Positions 1-10,372 of a stretch of DNA of 64,000 nucleotides are shown here, piece by piece; the first letter of the stretch is position 1, and each line of letters starts with the position of its first letter. Position numbers and translations under genes: made by a program. Under the pieces are notes generated by a model. It was not told the DNA's origin. It did no database searches and worked only from the letters and a program-made list of their open reading frames with translations. Origin of the DNA: Microbacterium sp. ABRD28 (GTDB taxonomy: Bacteria; Actinomycetota; Actinomycetes; Actinomycetales; Microbacteriaceae); assembly GCF_003850245.1 (NCBI RefSeq), contig NZ_CP031015.1, positions 372,001 through 436,000 of the forward strand, read 5' to 3'.

Positions 1-217
1 CCCCGACGCTGACGCCGGTGCCGCGCACCGTGTGCAACGGCGTGCGCCGCTCGTATCGGAAACGGGTCGGCGTCGTGGCATCCGATTCCGGACGCGGATC
101 CGGATCGATGCGCGAGAAGCGGATGTCCCAGCGAGCGTGTGAGACGGGGTCCTGGGTCAAGCGCCATACCGTCTCGACGTCCGCGGCGATCGCCGTCTCG
201 ACGTAGATCCGGTCCAT
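1..217 (-). CDS. SRPBCC-family protein, C-terminus beyond window
   Basis: The minus-strand frame opens at ATG 217 with MDRIYVETAIAADVETVW and runs off the left edge (about 72 residues visible). An N-terminal beta strand followed by 'A..V..VW.L..DP..H..WD' is typical of SRPBCC / polyketide-cyclase-like ligand-binding proteins. An in-frame ATG at 274 overlaps the stop of the upstream UbiA-family gene (ATGA), so translation could be coupled and 19 residues longer. I prefer 217 because the SRPBCC fold begins there, but neither start has a convincing ribosome binding site. The ligand is unknown. Confidence 0.6.
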   Translation of the reverse strand, partial: MDRIYVETAIAADVETVWRLTQDPVSHARWDIRFSRIDPDPRPESDATTPTRFRYERRTPLHTVRGTGVSVG

Positions 218-270
218 TCCGACAGGGTAGGGCGCGGCATCCGCTCCCCGGCGACCGCCGGCCGGGCGTG

Positions 271-1113
271 TCATCCTCTCAAGGCGCCGCCCGACAGGAT
301 GAGCTGGACCGCCAGGAGAAGCGCCGACAGCATCACCAGCCGGAAGAGCGTCCGCCCCGGCGCGCGGTTCACCGTCAGCACGACGGTCGCAACCGCCAGC
401 GCGACGACGGCTGCGAACAGCACCCACGACACCACAGCGATTCGTGCCGCGTCGCCGGCGACCGGTCCGAGCAGCACGGCCAGCGCCCCCGCGACGACGC
501 CGAGCGCTGCGAGCACCGTCGATGCGCGCGCCCCGATCCGGTGGGGAAGCCCCCGCACCCCGGTCTTGCGGTCGGCATCGAGGTCGGGCAGCACGTTCGT
601 CAGGTGCACCGAGGCACCGAGTGTCGCACCGGCGAGCGTCGCCCACGCGGGTGCGAGCGCCGGCGGCGAGGCTGCGAGGGTCGCCAGCGACGGGAGTGTT
701 CCGAAGGCGACGAGGAACGGCACGATCGACAGCGGGGTCGACTTCAAGGGTCGGTTGTAGATCCAGCCCGAGAGGATGATCACGCCGTTGCCGACGAGCA
801 CACCCCACCCGAGCGGTGCGGACAGCGTCAACGCCACGACGACGCAGACGATCGCACCGATCCACGCGACCCGGCCGCTGACGTCTCCGCGGGCGATCGG
901 CTTATCGGTGCGGCCGACCGCGCGGTCGCGGTCGGCGTCGATCGCGTCGTTGGAGATGCCGATCGACAGCTGGCCGAAGAACACGGCGGCAGCGAGCAGC
1001 GCGATGCGCCAGGCCTCCAGCCCCGCGGCGATGCCGAGACCCGTCGACAGCGCGGTGACGACGAGGGTCGGTCCGGGATGGGACGACCCCCACAGCGCCC
1101 GGACGATCCGCAT
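271..1113 (-). CDS. UbiA-family prenyltransferase
   Basis: A 280-residue, strongly hydrophobic protein with many membrane segments. The two Asp-rich motifs of the UbiA superfamily are visible: NDAIDADRDR near residue 55, followed by GRTDKPI, and DLDADRKTGVRG near residue 176. Family members transfer an isoprenoid chain from a diphosphate donor to an acceptor inside the membrane. No quinone, heme or carotenoid partner genes are adjacent, so the acceptor cannot be assigned. The start ATG follows CAGGGA. Five 21-bp tandem repeats lie immediately upstream, between this gene and clpB. Confidence 0.8.
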   Translation of the reverse strand: MRIVRALWGSSHPGPTLVVTALSTGLGIAAGLEAWRIALLAAAVFFGQLSIGISNDAIDADRDRAVGRTDKPIARGDVSGRVAWIGAIVCVVVALTLSAPLGWGVLVGNGVIILSGWIYNRPLKSTPLSIVPFLVAFGTLPSLATLAASPPALAPAWATLAGATLGASVHLTNVLPDLDADRKTGVRGLPHRIGARASTVLAALGVVAGALAVLLGPVAGDAARIAVVSWVLFAAVVALAVATVVLTVNRAPGRTLFRLVMLSALLLAVQLILSGGALRG

Positions 1114-1133
1114 TCCCTGAAGCTATCGGACGA

Positions 1134-1231
1134 GTGCACCCTCGCGGGGAGGGGGCGCACCCTCGCGGGCAGGGAGTGCACTCTCGCGGGCAGGGGGCGC
1201 ACTCTCGCGCAGACGAGTGCACCCTCGCGGG
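1134..1231. repeat. Five-unit 21-bp tandem repeat
   Basis: The core GYGCACYCTCGCGGG starts at 1134, 1155, 1176, 1197 and 1217, so the period is 21 bp (20 for the last step). The second base of the unit alternates T, C, T, C, T. The array fills the gap between the end of clpB and the start of the UbiA-family gene. It is not a CRISPR, because the units are nearly contiguous and there are no unique spacers. Confidence 0.85.
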
Positions 1232-1241
1232 GAGGGAGGGG

Positions 1242-3452
<2,211 letters not shown>

Positions 3453-3490
3453 CGGTTCTCCTGAAAGTCTGGGTGCCCAGGTGGTGAAAA

Positions 3491-3511
3491 CCTGAGTCGT
3501 TATGACTCAAC
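3491..3511. promoter_or_regulatory. HAIR box (HspR operator) upstream of clpB
   Basis: CCTGAGT, seven bases, then ACTCAAC. This matches the HspR-associated inverted repeat CTTGAGT-N7-ACTCAAG apart from one mismatch in the left arm and one at the end of the right arm. It lies about 40 bp upstream of the clpB ATG. Confidence 0.8.
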
Positions 3512-3657
3512 TTTACCAGCGCGCCGGTCGCGCGGCAACGGTCTCCGCGGATGAGACCCCTCTCATCTGCGAAGATTCCCCTTCCCCGGCCGCCCCCGCG
3601 TCACTACGGTCGGGATGGTCGGCGTCGACGAGGTCGCCGACATCCGAAGGGAGAGCC

Positions 3658-5277
3658 ATGCCGCTCACGAAGCGCAGGATCGCAGCGGTCACCGCCGCCA
3701 CAGCCGTGATCGCCACCATGGGATTGGCCGCACCGGCCTTTGCCGTACCGGTTGCCGACACGCCCGAGAAGATCGTCAAGGCCGTCAAGATCAGCCAGGT
3801 GATGAATCACCTCCGGCAGTTCCAGAAGATCGCCGACGCCAACGACGGCAACCGCGCGTCGGGTCTGCCCGGTTACGACGCATCCGTCGACTACATCGTC
3901 AAGGAGCTCACCCGAGCGGGCTACGAGCCCGTCGTCCAGGAGTTCCCCTTCACCTACACCGAGGAGAACAGCGCGCTCAGCCGCCAGGATCCGGCCACGA
4001 CGTGGGTCGACGGGCAGGACTTCCTCCGCAACGGCTTCGACCCCGCTGCGCCGGAAGGAACGGCCACCGGCGCTCTCGTGCCCGTCGATCTGGTGACACC
4101 CTTCCCGGCAGACGGCACGAGCACGAGCGGGTGCGAGGCCGACGACTTCACCGGCTTCCCCGCCGGTGGCGTGGCGCTCGTCCAGCGCGGCACGTGCGAC
4201 TTCGTCGTGAAGGCACTCAACGCCCAGGCCGCCGGAGCCTCCGCGGTGATCGTGACGAACGACGGCCGTGCCGGGCTCGTCCAGATGAGCGGGGATGCCA
4301 CGGGCCTGACCATCCCGGCCGTGTTCACGTCGTCTGCGGTCGGCGAGGATCTCGCCGCGACCCCCGGCGCGACCGTCACCGTGACGGTGGACTACTTCTC
4401 CGAGGAGCGCATCACCTCCAACGTCTTCGCCGAGACCAACACCGGCGACGACGGGAACGTCGTGATGGCGGGAGCGCACCTCGACAGCGTCCAGGCGGGC
4501 GCCGGCATCAACGACAACGGATCGGGCAGCGCTGCGTTGCTCGAGACGGCGATCCAGATGCAGCGCGTGGATCCCACGAACACCGTGCGCTTCGCCTGGT
4601 GGGGCGCGGAGGAGGAAGGCCTTCTCGGGGCCGACTACTACGTGTCGAACCTCACGCCGGAGCAGATCGACGACATCGCCCTCTACCTGAACTTCGACAT
4701 GATCGGCTCGCCGAACCACGTCTACGGCGTGTACGACGGCGACAACTCCAGCGGCACCGCCCCGGAGGGCTTCATCCCCGCCGGTTCGGCGGAGATCGAG
4801 GACGTCTTCGAGCAGTTCTACGCCTCGCAGGGCGTGCCGTTCCAGGACACCGAGTTCTCCGGGCGCTCCGACTACGGGCCCTTCATCGCCGTCGGCATCC
4901 CGGCGGGCGGCCTGTTCACGGGCGCCGAGGGGATCAAGACCGAAGAGGAGGCGGCTCGCTTCGGGGGCCTCGCCGGCGTGGCGTACGACCCGTGCTACCA
5001 CCAGCTGTGCGACAACCTCACCGGCGAGGGCCAGGACGAGGTGCTCTACAAAGACCTCGCCCGCTCGGTGAAGAATCGCCTGACGGGCAACGTCAACCGC
5101 ACTGCGCTGGATGTGAACTCCGACGCGCTGGCATCCGCGATCGTCACGTTCGCGTTCGACACCTCGATCCTCACCGGCGGCGGCGACGGGTCTCAGGGGA
5201 CCACGGGCGGTCCGTCGACGCCGGGAGGCGGATTCCTCCACGACCACGGCCACCACACCGAGGCGGCAGCGCGCTGA
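3658..5277 (+). CDS. Secreted M28-family zinc aminopeptidase with PA domain
   Basis: 539 residues. A Sec signal peptide is clear: basic MPLTKRR, a hydrophobic Ala-rich stretch, then cleavage near AFA-VPV. A PA insert with paired cysteines follows at about 130-245, then the M28 catalytic core with the zinc-ligand motifs GAHLDSV, NDNGSGSA, WGAEEEG, NFDMIGS and a distal GRSDYGPF. It resembles the Streptomyces aminopeptidases that release N-terminal residues outside the cell. The tail is Gly/Pro/His-rich with no anchor motif. The start at 3658 follows GGGAGAG; a longer upstream in-frame extension was rejected because it would precede the signal peptide. Confidence 0.9.
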   Translation: MPLTKRRIAAVTAATAVIATMGLAAPAFAVPVADTPEKIVKAVKISQVMNHLRQFQKIADANDGNRASGLPGYDASVDYIVKELTRAGYEPVVQEFPFTYTEENSALSRQDPATTWVDGQDFLRNGFDPAAPEGTATGALVPVDLVTPFPADGTSTSGCEADDFTGFPAGGVALVQRGTCDFVVKALNAQAAGASAVIVTNDGRAGLVQMSGDATGLTIPAVFTSSAVGEDLAATPGATVTVTVDYFSEERITSNVFAETNTGDDGNVVMAGAHLDSVQAGAGINDNGSGSAALLETAIQMQRVDPTNTVRFAWWGAEEEGLLGADYYVSNLTPEQIDDIALYLNFDMIGSPNHVYGVYDGDNSSGTAPEGFIPAGSAEIEDVFEQFYASQGVPFQDTEFSGRSDYGPFIAVGIPAGGLFTGAEGIKTEEEAARFGGLAGVAYDPCYHQLCDNLTGEGQDEVLYKDLARSVKNRLTGNVNRTALDVNSDALASAIVTFAFDTSILTGGGDGSQGTTGGPSTPGGGFLHDHGHHTEAAAR

Positions 5278-5281
5278 CGCC

Positions 5282-6310
5282 TCAGCCCACGGGCTGAAGG
5301 ACGGATGCCGCGGCGACGACGTGCGCCGCGGCATCCGTCTCTTTCGTGGTCGAGCTCTCTCCAATGCAGCAGAACCGATCACGGTAGGCGGTCGGGGTGA
5401 TCCCCAGGGTGCGGGCGAAGTTCTGTCGCAGGACGGCGGCCGATCCGAAGCCGCTCTCCCAGGCGATGCGGTCCAGGCCGAGGTCGGTGGTCTCCAGCAG
5501 CCGCTGGGCGTGGATGAGGCGCTGCCGGGCGAGCCACGCCGCCGGGGTGGCGCCGTGGTCGGCCTTGAAGCGCCGCGCGAACGTACGCGGTGACATGTGG
5601 GCCTTCGCGGCGAGCTGCTCGACGGTGAGGTCACTGCGGAGGTTGTCGAGCATCCAGTCGGTCACGGGCGCGAGCGACTGCGACGTCGAGATCGGCAGCG
5701 GCTTGTCGATGAACTGGGCCTGACCGCCGTCGCGCTGCGGCGGAACGACCATGCGCCGGGCGATCTTGTTGGTCAGCTCCGCGCCGAGCTCCTGCCGGAG
5801 GAGGTGCAGGCACGCGTCGATACCGGCGGCTGTGCCGGCGCTGGTGATGATGCGGCCGTCCTGCACGTACAGCACGTCGGGGTCGACCTCGACGGCGGGG
5901 AACATCTCGGCCATCGTCGCTGCGTACATCCAATGCGTCGTCGCCCGTCGTCCATCGAGCACGCCGGCGGCGCCGAGCACGAACGAGCCGCTGCAGACGC
6001 TCAGGACCCACGCGCCGCGATCGACCGCGCGGCGTATGACCTCGATCACGCGCGGGTCGGGGTCACCCCAGTACTCGCGCGGCGTGGGCGAGACCACCAC
6101 GAGATCGGCCTCGTCGGCGAAACCCAGGTCGGCGTCGACATTGATCGAGAAGCCGAGCTTCGACGGGACGGGGCCCGGTTCGGGCGTCACGACGCGGAAG
6201 TCGAAGTTCGGCACGCCGTCCGCCGAGCGATCCAGCCCGAAGGCCTCGCAGGCGACGCCGAACTCGAACGGGGCGAACCCGTCGGTGACGATGCAGGCAA
6301 CGGTCTTCAT
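5282..6310 (-). CDS. GlxA-type AraC-family regulator with DJ-1/PfpI domain
   Basis: 342 residues. Residues 1-190 form a DJ-1/PfpI class I amidotransferase-like sensor domain (KTVACIVTDGFAPFEFG at the start; SVCSGSFVLGAAG with the nucleophile-elbow Cys). The C-terminal third carries two AraC helix-turn-helix motifs (MSPRTFARRFKADHGATPA and GFGSAAVLRQNFARTLG). The start at ATG 6310 follows GGGAGG. The gene is divergent from a small membrane peptide, and the intergenic region holds four TGGCAG/CTGCCA half-sites, probably its own operators. The ligand is unknown. The C-terminal codons overlap the terminator hairpin of the convergent peptidase gene. Confidence 0.88.
   Translation of the reverse strand: MKTVACIVTDGFAPFEFGVACEAFGLDRSADGVPNFDFRVVTPEPGPVPSKLGFSINVDADLGFADEADLVVVSPTPREYWGDPDPRVIEVIRRAVDRGAWVLSVCSGSFVLGAAGVLDGRRATTHWMYAATMAEMFPAVEVDPDVLYVQDGRIITSAGTAAGIDACLHLLRQELGAELTNKIARRMVVPPQRDGGQAQFIDKPLPISTSQSLAPVTDWMLDNLRSDLTVEQLAAKAHMSPRTFARRFKADHGATPAAWLARQRLIHAQRLLETTDLGLDRIAWESGFGSAAVLRQNFARTLGITPTAYRDRFCCIGESSTTKETDAAAHVVAAASVLQPVG
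5301..5338. terminator. Terminator hairpin after the M28 peptidase gene
   Basis: A perfect 13-bp stem (ACGGATGCCGCGG with CCGCGGCATCCGT) and a 12-base loop, followed by CTCTTTC. It lies 24 bases after the peptidase stop. It also forms part of the last codons of the convergent glxA-type gene, so the two genes share this DNA. Confidence 0.65.
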
Positions 6311-6341
6311 TGCAGGTCCCTCCCGTACCACCCTCACGGTA

Positions 6342-6414
6342 TGGCAGAAATCATTCGGATGGTGTCCATTCTGCCACTATTGGCAGGATCACACCAAGCG
6401 TAGCTTTTCTGCCA
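6342..6414. promoter_or_regulatory. Divergent operator region with repeated TGGCAG half-sites
   Basis: TGGCAGAA (6342-6349) and its complement TTCTGCCA (6369-6376) form one inverted pair. TGGCAG (6381-6386) and TTCTGCCA (6407-6414) form a second, and the last base is the A of the small-peptide ATG. Both pairs have similar spacing. The arrangement suggests binding of the adjacent AraC-type regulator at both promoters. Confidence 0.55.
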
Positions 6415-6530
6415 TGACACTCCTGATCCTTCTCGCCGCCGCCTCGGTGTGGGGCATCGTCGCCTCCGCGATCGCCGTGCACCGCGACGGCTACCGCCGC
6501 GTGCCGACCGACGGCTCCCGACTGCCCTGA
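6414..6530 (+). CDS. Small single-pass membrane peptide (38 aa)
   Basis: The frame from ATG 6414 gives one hydrophobic helix (MTLLILLAAASVWGIVASAI) and then a short basic cytoplasmic tail ending in RLP. The hydrophobic-then-basic layout, the tight position in the divergent promoter of the GlxA-type regulator, and the terminal position before the next gene support a real peptide. The start codon lies inside the last operator half-site, so the regulator could control it directly. The function is unknown; I know no named family for it. Confidence 0.55.
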   Translation: MTLLILLAAASVWGIVASAIAVHRDGYRRVPTDGSRLP

Positions 6531-6565
6531 CCCTAGACTCGGTACCTCGATGAGATGAGGTCGCC

Positions 6566-7009
6566 GTGTCCTACCCCACTCCCTCCGAGCCCACACCTGC
6601 GCCGAGCACCTCACCCGCGGCGTCTGCCGGCGCCTTCGCCCCACCGCCCGGCTACGCACCCGCCGGCGCGGCCCCGGCACCCGGCGGCACTCGCGGCGGC
6701 AGGAATCCGTGGGGGCTTGCCGCGATCATCTCCGCCGCCGTCCTGGTGCTGCTCCTCGTGCTGCAGTTGTTCGTGCAGGTGGGCATCCTGCTGTCGCAGA
6801 CCTACGACCTGTTCGGCCCGATCACGGGCATCCTCGGAATCGTCGAGGGGCTTGTGGCCCTCGTCACCGTCGTCCTGGGTCTGGTCGGCCTCTTCCGGCG
6901 CGACCGATCGCCCGTGCTCGCGGCGATCGCCCTCGGCGCCGGCGGCTTCGCCCTGCTGAGCGCGGTGCTGTGGAACGTGCTCTACCCGCTCATCCTCAGC
7001 GCCGCCTGA
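6566..7009 (+). CDS. Pro/Ala-rich membrane protein, DUF4190-like
   Basis: 147 residues starting with GTG after GATGAGG. Residues 1-45 are a Pro/Ala/Gly/Ser-rich cytoplasmic leader, followed by three or four hydrophobic helices (about 48-70, 78-110, 117-145). This pattern, a proline-rich leader before a small four-helix membrane domain, is common among actinobacterial DUF4190-type proteins of unknown role. The 3' end overlaps the convergent glycosyltransferase gene by 14 bp. No catalytic motif is seen. Confidence 0.7.
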   Translation: MSYPTPSEPTPAPSTSPAASAGAFAPPPGYAPAGAAPAPGGTRGGRNPWGLAAIISAAVLVLLLVLQLFVQVGILLSQTYDLFGPITGILGIVEGLVALVTVVLGLVGLFRRDRSPVLAAIALGAGGFALLSAVLWNVLYPLILSAA

Positions 7010-8198
7010 CCCGGTCGTACACCGCCACCATCGCCGCGGTCCGAGACGATTGCCGGAACGTCTCGGCGATCTCGGGCTGCGGGCGCGGCGCGCGCCCGGC
7101 GGCGATGTCGGAGACGGCATCGCGAAGGGTCAGCGCGAACGCGTTCGGCTCGGCGCCGACGCGCCACACCCCCTCGCCGAGCTCGTCGGCGATGTCGGGG
7201 TCTGCCACGATCGCCGGGGTGCCCAGCGACGCGGCTTCGAACACCGTCATCCCCTGCGTCTCGAAGCCGATCGAGCTCTGCACCACCGCGTCGGCGGCGG
7301 CGAGGCGACGGAGGGTCTCGGCGTAGGGCAGCCGCCCGGCGAAGGTCACACGTGCCGCCGGCCGGCGCCGCGACACGAGTCGTCGCGCCGCGCGGGCCTG
7401 ACCGCCGCCGCCGATCACGGTCACGTCGGCGGCGACGCCGGAGTCGGCGAGCGCGTCGAGGAAGGGCAGCAGGCGTTTCTCCGGACTCATCCGACCGACC
7501 CACACCAGGCGGGGTCGCGGATGCGCCGGGCGAGGCGGGCCGGCGGCGCGCGCGGCATCCAGCATCTCGTCATCGATGCCGTTCCACACGACGTCGACGT
7601 GGCGCTCGGGTGCACCACCGGGACGGACGTGATGGGCCATGAGGCGATGGGCGAAGTGCGACGACGGAGCGGTCACCGCCGCGGCGCGTGCGGCGAACCG
7701 GCGGAGATAGGCCCACCCGTCCGTTCCGGGCTCCCTCGGCTCGCGCGGGAGAATCGCCCCGCTGGCCCACACGTTGAGCGCACGCAGCGCCAGGCGGGGG
7801 AACGGCGTCGTCGCCGCGATCCCGACGTCGACCCGGTTGTGCATGGTGTGCACGAGCGGCAGCGCGTGACGGGCGGCGAACCGGTGGCCGAGGATCGCAC
7901 CCCAGAAGTCGCCCTGCACGTGCACGACGTCGACCGGCGGGCGTGCGGCCATCCCGGCATCGACGGCGTGGTCGGCGGCCCGTGTGGGAAGTGTCATGCC
8001 GTACTCGCGATCGAGGGTGACCGGCACCGACGGCAGGTCGAGGAAGGCGGGGTCGTCGACCCTGCGGGCATGCAGGCGCGGCTGCACGATGGTCACCGTG
8101 TGCCCGGCGCGCTCGAGGAATCGTCGCTGCAGCCTCATCGACACCTGCGCACCCCCGGAGGACTCGACGTGCTGGTCGCCGAACATCACGATGTGCAC
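6996..8198 (-). CDS. GT4-family glycosyltransferase
   Basis: 400 residues with a two-Rossmann GT-B layout. N-terminal HIVMFGDQHVESSGGAQ is the usual GT4 acceptor-side loop; the donor side shows LVWVGRMSPEKRLLPFL and, near the C-terminus, SSIGFETQGMTVFEAASLG, which contains the E-x7-E nucleotide-sugar motif. Start: GTG 8198, preceded by GAGG at a proper distance and ten bases after the stop of the upstream glycosyltransferase gene, so the two form an operon. It probably transfers a sugar from a nucleotide donor to a cell-envelope glycolipid or polysaccharide. Donor and acceptor cannot be read from the sequence. Confidence 0.85.
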   Translation of the reverse strand: MHIVMFGDQHVESSGGAQVSMRLQRRFLERAGHTVTIVQPRLHARRVDDPAFLDLPSVPVTLDREYGMTLPTRAADHAVDAGMAARPPVDVVHVQGDFWGAILGHRFAARHALPLVHTMHNRVDVGIAATTPFPRLALRALNVWASGAILPREPREPGTDGWAYLRRFAARAAAVTAPSSHFAHRLMAHHVRPGGAPERHVDVVWNGIDDEMLDAARAAGPPRPAHPRPRLVWVGRMSPEKRLLPFLDALADSGVAADVTVIGGGGQARAARRLVSRRRPAARVTFAGRLPYAETLRRLAAADAVVQSSIGFETQGMTVFEAASLGTPAIVADPDIADELGEGVWRVGAEPNAFALTLRDAVSDIAAGRAPRPQPEIAETFRQSSRTAAMVAVYDRVRRR

Positions 8199-8208
8199 GC
8201 GGGGCGCC

Positions 8209-9426
8209 TCACTGGGGGATGGGCTCGCCGCGGTACAGGGCCTCGAAGGTGTCGAGGGTGCGGCCGATGTCGTGGACGACCACCCCGTCGAGCGAGGCCT
8301 GCTGCATGCGCTGCCGCTCCTCGGGGGTGGCGGTGAGGACGGCCGTGAGCCGGTCGGCCATCTCGGCGACGTTCCCCGGCTCGAACAGGTAGCCGTTCTC
8401 GCCGTCGTGCACGAGGTGAGGGAGCGCGACGGCGTTGGCCGCGACGATCGGCAGGCCCGAGGCCATCGCCTCCATCGTGGCGATCGATTGCAGCTCGGCG
8501 ATCGAGGCGATCGCGAAGACGCTCGCCCGCGAGTAGATGGCCCGAAGATCCTCCTCCGACGCATGACCGTGGAAGGTGACGCGATCGGCCAGCCCCAGCT
8601 GGGCGGTGAGGTTCTCGAGGTTCTTGCGCTGATCGCCGCCGCCGACGATGTCGACCGAGACGTCGAGGGCCGGATCCAGCGTCGCGACCGCGTTCAACAG
8701 CACGTCGATGTGCTTCTCGCTCGTGAGGCGACCGACGAAGAGCACACGATTGCGGTCGCGCGGCGTGAGGTCGGGGGCGTAATTCGACCGGTCGATGCCG
8801 CAGCTGATGGGGATGACGTTCTGGATCTCGATCGTCGACTCGAGGAAATCGGCGGCGCGGCGGGTGGGTGTCGTGACCGCACGGGTCATCTGGAACGTGC
8901 GCCGCGCGTCGGCCCACGCGAGCTTCAGCACCACCTTGTTCATGGCGTCGGGGAGCGTGGTGAAGTCGAGGATGTTCTCGGCCATCACATGGTTGGTGGC
9001 GATGATCGGGATGCCGCGCTTGCGCGCCTCGCGCGACAGTCCGCGACCGATCACGATGTGCGACTGGATGTGCACCACGTCGGGCTTGACCTCGTCGAGC
9101 ACCTGTCGGGCGTAGTGCTTCGACCGCCAGGGCCAGACGAAGCGCAGCCAGTCGTGCGGAGGCCAGCGCACCGAGGGCAGGCGATGCATCGTCATCGGCT
9201 CGCCCTCGATCACCTCGGTGTGGGCGGGGCTCTTGCGGTAGGCGCTGTTGGGGGCGATCACGTGCACGTCGTGGCCGCGGGCCACGAGGCCGGCGGCCAG
9301 GCGCTCGGCGAACCGGGCGGCACCGTTGATGTCGGGAGCGAAGGTGTCGCAGCCGATGAGGACCCGGAGCGGTCGCTTCTCGGCGTCGGAGCGTGTGGGG
9401 TCATCGGGCGTCGCGGGGGTGGTCAC
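8209..9426 (-). CDS. GT4-family glycosyltransferase (mannosyltransferase-like)
   Basis: 405 residues from a GTG start; the domain begins at LRVLIGCDTFAPDINGAA. The donor half shows VLFVGRLTSEKHIDVLLNA and IASIAELQSIATMEAMASG with the E-x7-E motif. The N-terminal signature resembles actinobacterial MgtA/PimB-like enzymes that use GDP-mannose or UDP-sugars on membrane glycolipids. It is the first gene of a two-gene operon with the downstream GT4 gene. The start is uncertain: no good ribosome binding site precedes GTG 9426, and a GTG at 9489 would add 21 non-conserved residues. Confidence 0.85.
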   Translation of the reverse strand: MTTPATPDDPTRSDAEKRPLRVLIGCDTFAPDINGAARFAERLAAGLVARGHDVHVIAPNSAYRKSPAHTEVIEGEPMTMHRLPSVRWPPHDWLRFVWPWRSKHYARQVLDEVKPDVVHIQSHIVIGRGLSREARKRGIPIIATNHVMAENILDFTTLPDAMNKVVLKLAWADARRTFQMTRAVTTPTRRAADFLESTIEIQNVIPISCGIDRSNYAPDLTPRDRNRVLFVGRLTSEKHIDVLLNAVATLDPALDVSVDIVGGGDQRKNLENLTAQLGLADRVTFHGHASEEDLRAIYSRASVFAIASIAELQSIATMEAMASGLPIVAANAVALPHLVHDGENGYLFEPGNVAEMADRLTAVLTATPEERQRMQQASLDGVVVHDIGRTLDTFEALYRGEPIPQ

Positions 9427-9580
9427 GGGAGGTGTGCCTGTTCTCTGCGGCGGAAGATGGCGCCGCGCAGGGTCGCGCGGCGGTCCCACTCTAATCGAGG
9501 CGGGGCATTCCCCCGAGGAGTGGGGCTCGGGCGGTGCGTGCGTCGAGGATTTGCGCAGGCCGCGCGCCTACCCTGGGGGC

Positions 9581-10177
9581 ATGCCTCGACTCCAGGCCGA
9601 TGCCTCCCCCGACCGCTGGGTTCCCGTCACCGGTTCGCTCGGATTCCGCGGGCGTCGCCATCGCAAGGCGGCGATCCGGATGCTGCTGGGCCAGGCCAAT
9701 CGGGCGATGGGCGCCGAGGAGCGCCCCGGAAGCCGCGGGATGGCCTGGATGATGAGTCAGGCGGCACCGCTGCTGATGCGTCGCGCAGACGGCCGGCTTC
9801 TGATCTGGGTGTGGAAGGCCGATCCCGAGCTCGTCGTCCTCATGGCTCAGCTGCAGGAGCTCACCCCGCAGCTGCGCACCGCGCGGGCGATGATGCCGAT
9901 CGAGTACGACGACACCGAATCGTTCTCCAACCCCCATCTGGGTGTCGGCGAGCGCCTGGTGATGGCGCTTCCGCCCGAGCCTCGCACTCCCCCGTTCGCC
10001 ACCTACACGTGGGACACCGGCACCCACCTCGTCACGCTGACGGCGGTGTGCTCCGACCGGGAGCGCGTGGGGACGGTGATCCCCTTCGTGGATGAGGTGG
10101 CCCGCAGCATCCGTGTCATCGATGACCTGACGATCGACGGCTCTCCCGAGGTCCTGCGCATCGAGCCGCGCGCCTGA
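9581..10177 (+). CDS. Conserved protein of unknown function (198 aa)
   Basis: The reading frame starts at ATG 9581. The protein is soluble, with no signal peptide or membrane helix. Its ends carry conserved-looking blocks (basic residues GFRGRRHRKAAIRMLL near 24; PFVDEVARSIRVIDDLTID near 165). I recognise no domain. It faces away from the glycosyltransferase operon. Its stop codon abuts a lone copy of the GACGGGTCG arm found in the nearby 57-bp elements. Confidence 0.65.
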   Translation: MPRLQADASPDRWVPVTGSLGFRGRRHRKAAIRMLLGQANRAMGAEERPGSRGMAWMMSQAAPLLMRRADGRLLIWVWKADPELVVLMAQLQELTPQLRTARAMMPIEYDDTESFSNPHLGVGERLVMALPPEPRTPPFATYTWDTGTHLVTLTAVCSDRERVGTVIPFVDEVARSIRVIDDLTIDGSPEVLRIEPRA

Positions 10178-10211
10178 CGGGTCGCGCTCCGGCGCCCGCC
10201 CCACGCACGCG

Positions 10212-10268
10212 CGACCCGTCGATTCCTGCGGCCCACGCGCGCGCGAGCCCACGATTCTTGACGGGTCG
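10212..10268 (+). repeat. 57-bp palindromic element, copy 1
   Basis: It begins CGACCCGTCGATTCCTGCGG, identical in all four copies, and ends TTCTTGACGGGTCG. The outer nine bases (CGACCCGTC and GACGGGTCG) are perfectly complementary. It has the same orientation as copy 2, starting 95 bp before it. Confidence 0.85.
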
Positions 10269-10306
10269 TGTCTACCAGTCTCCGCGCCCACCTACCCCCG
10301 CGCTCG

Positions 10307-10363
10307 CGACCCGTCGATTCCTGCGGGCCACCCCCCGCCGGACCGACGACTCCTGACCGGTCG
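10307..10363 (+). repeat. 57-bp palindromic element, copy 2
   Basis: It shares the first 20 bases with copy 1 and ends GACCGGTCG, giving one mismatch in the outer nine-base stem. It ends nine bases before the stop codon of the DUF559 gene. Confidence 0.85.
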
Positions 10364-10372
10364 CGCAGCTGG

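Noticed and set aside
1134..1231. CRISPR array
   Set aside because: The units are contiguous 21-bp repeats with no unique spacers, and there are no cas genes.
10176..10184. A fifth 57-bp element before copy 1
   Set aside because: Only the nine-base arm GACGGGTCG is present; there is no partner arm 57 bp away.
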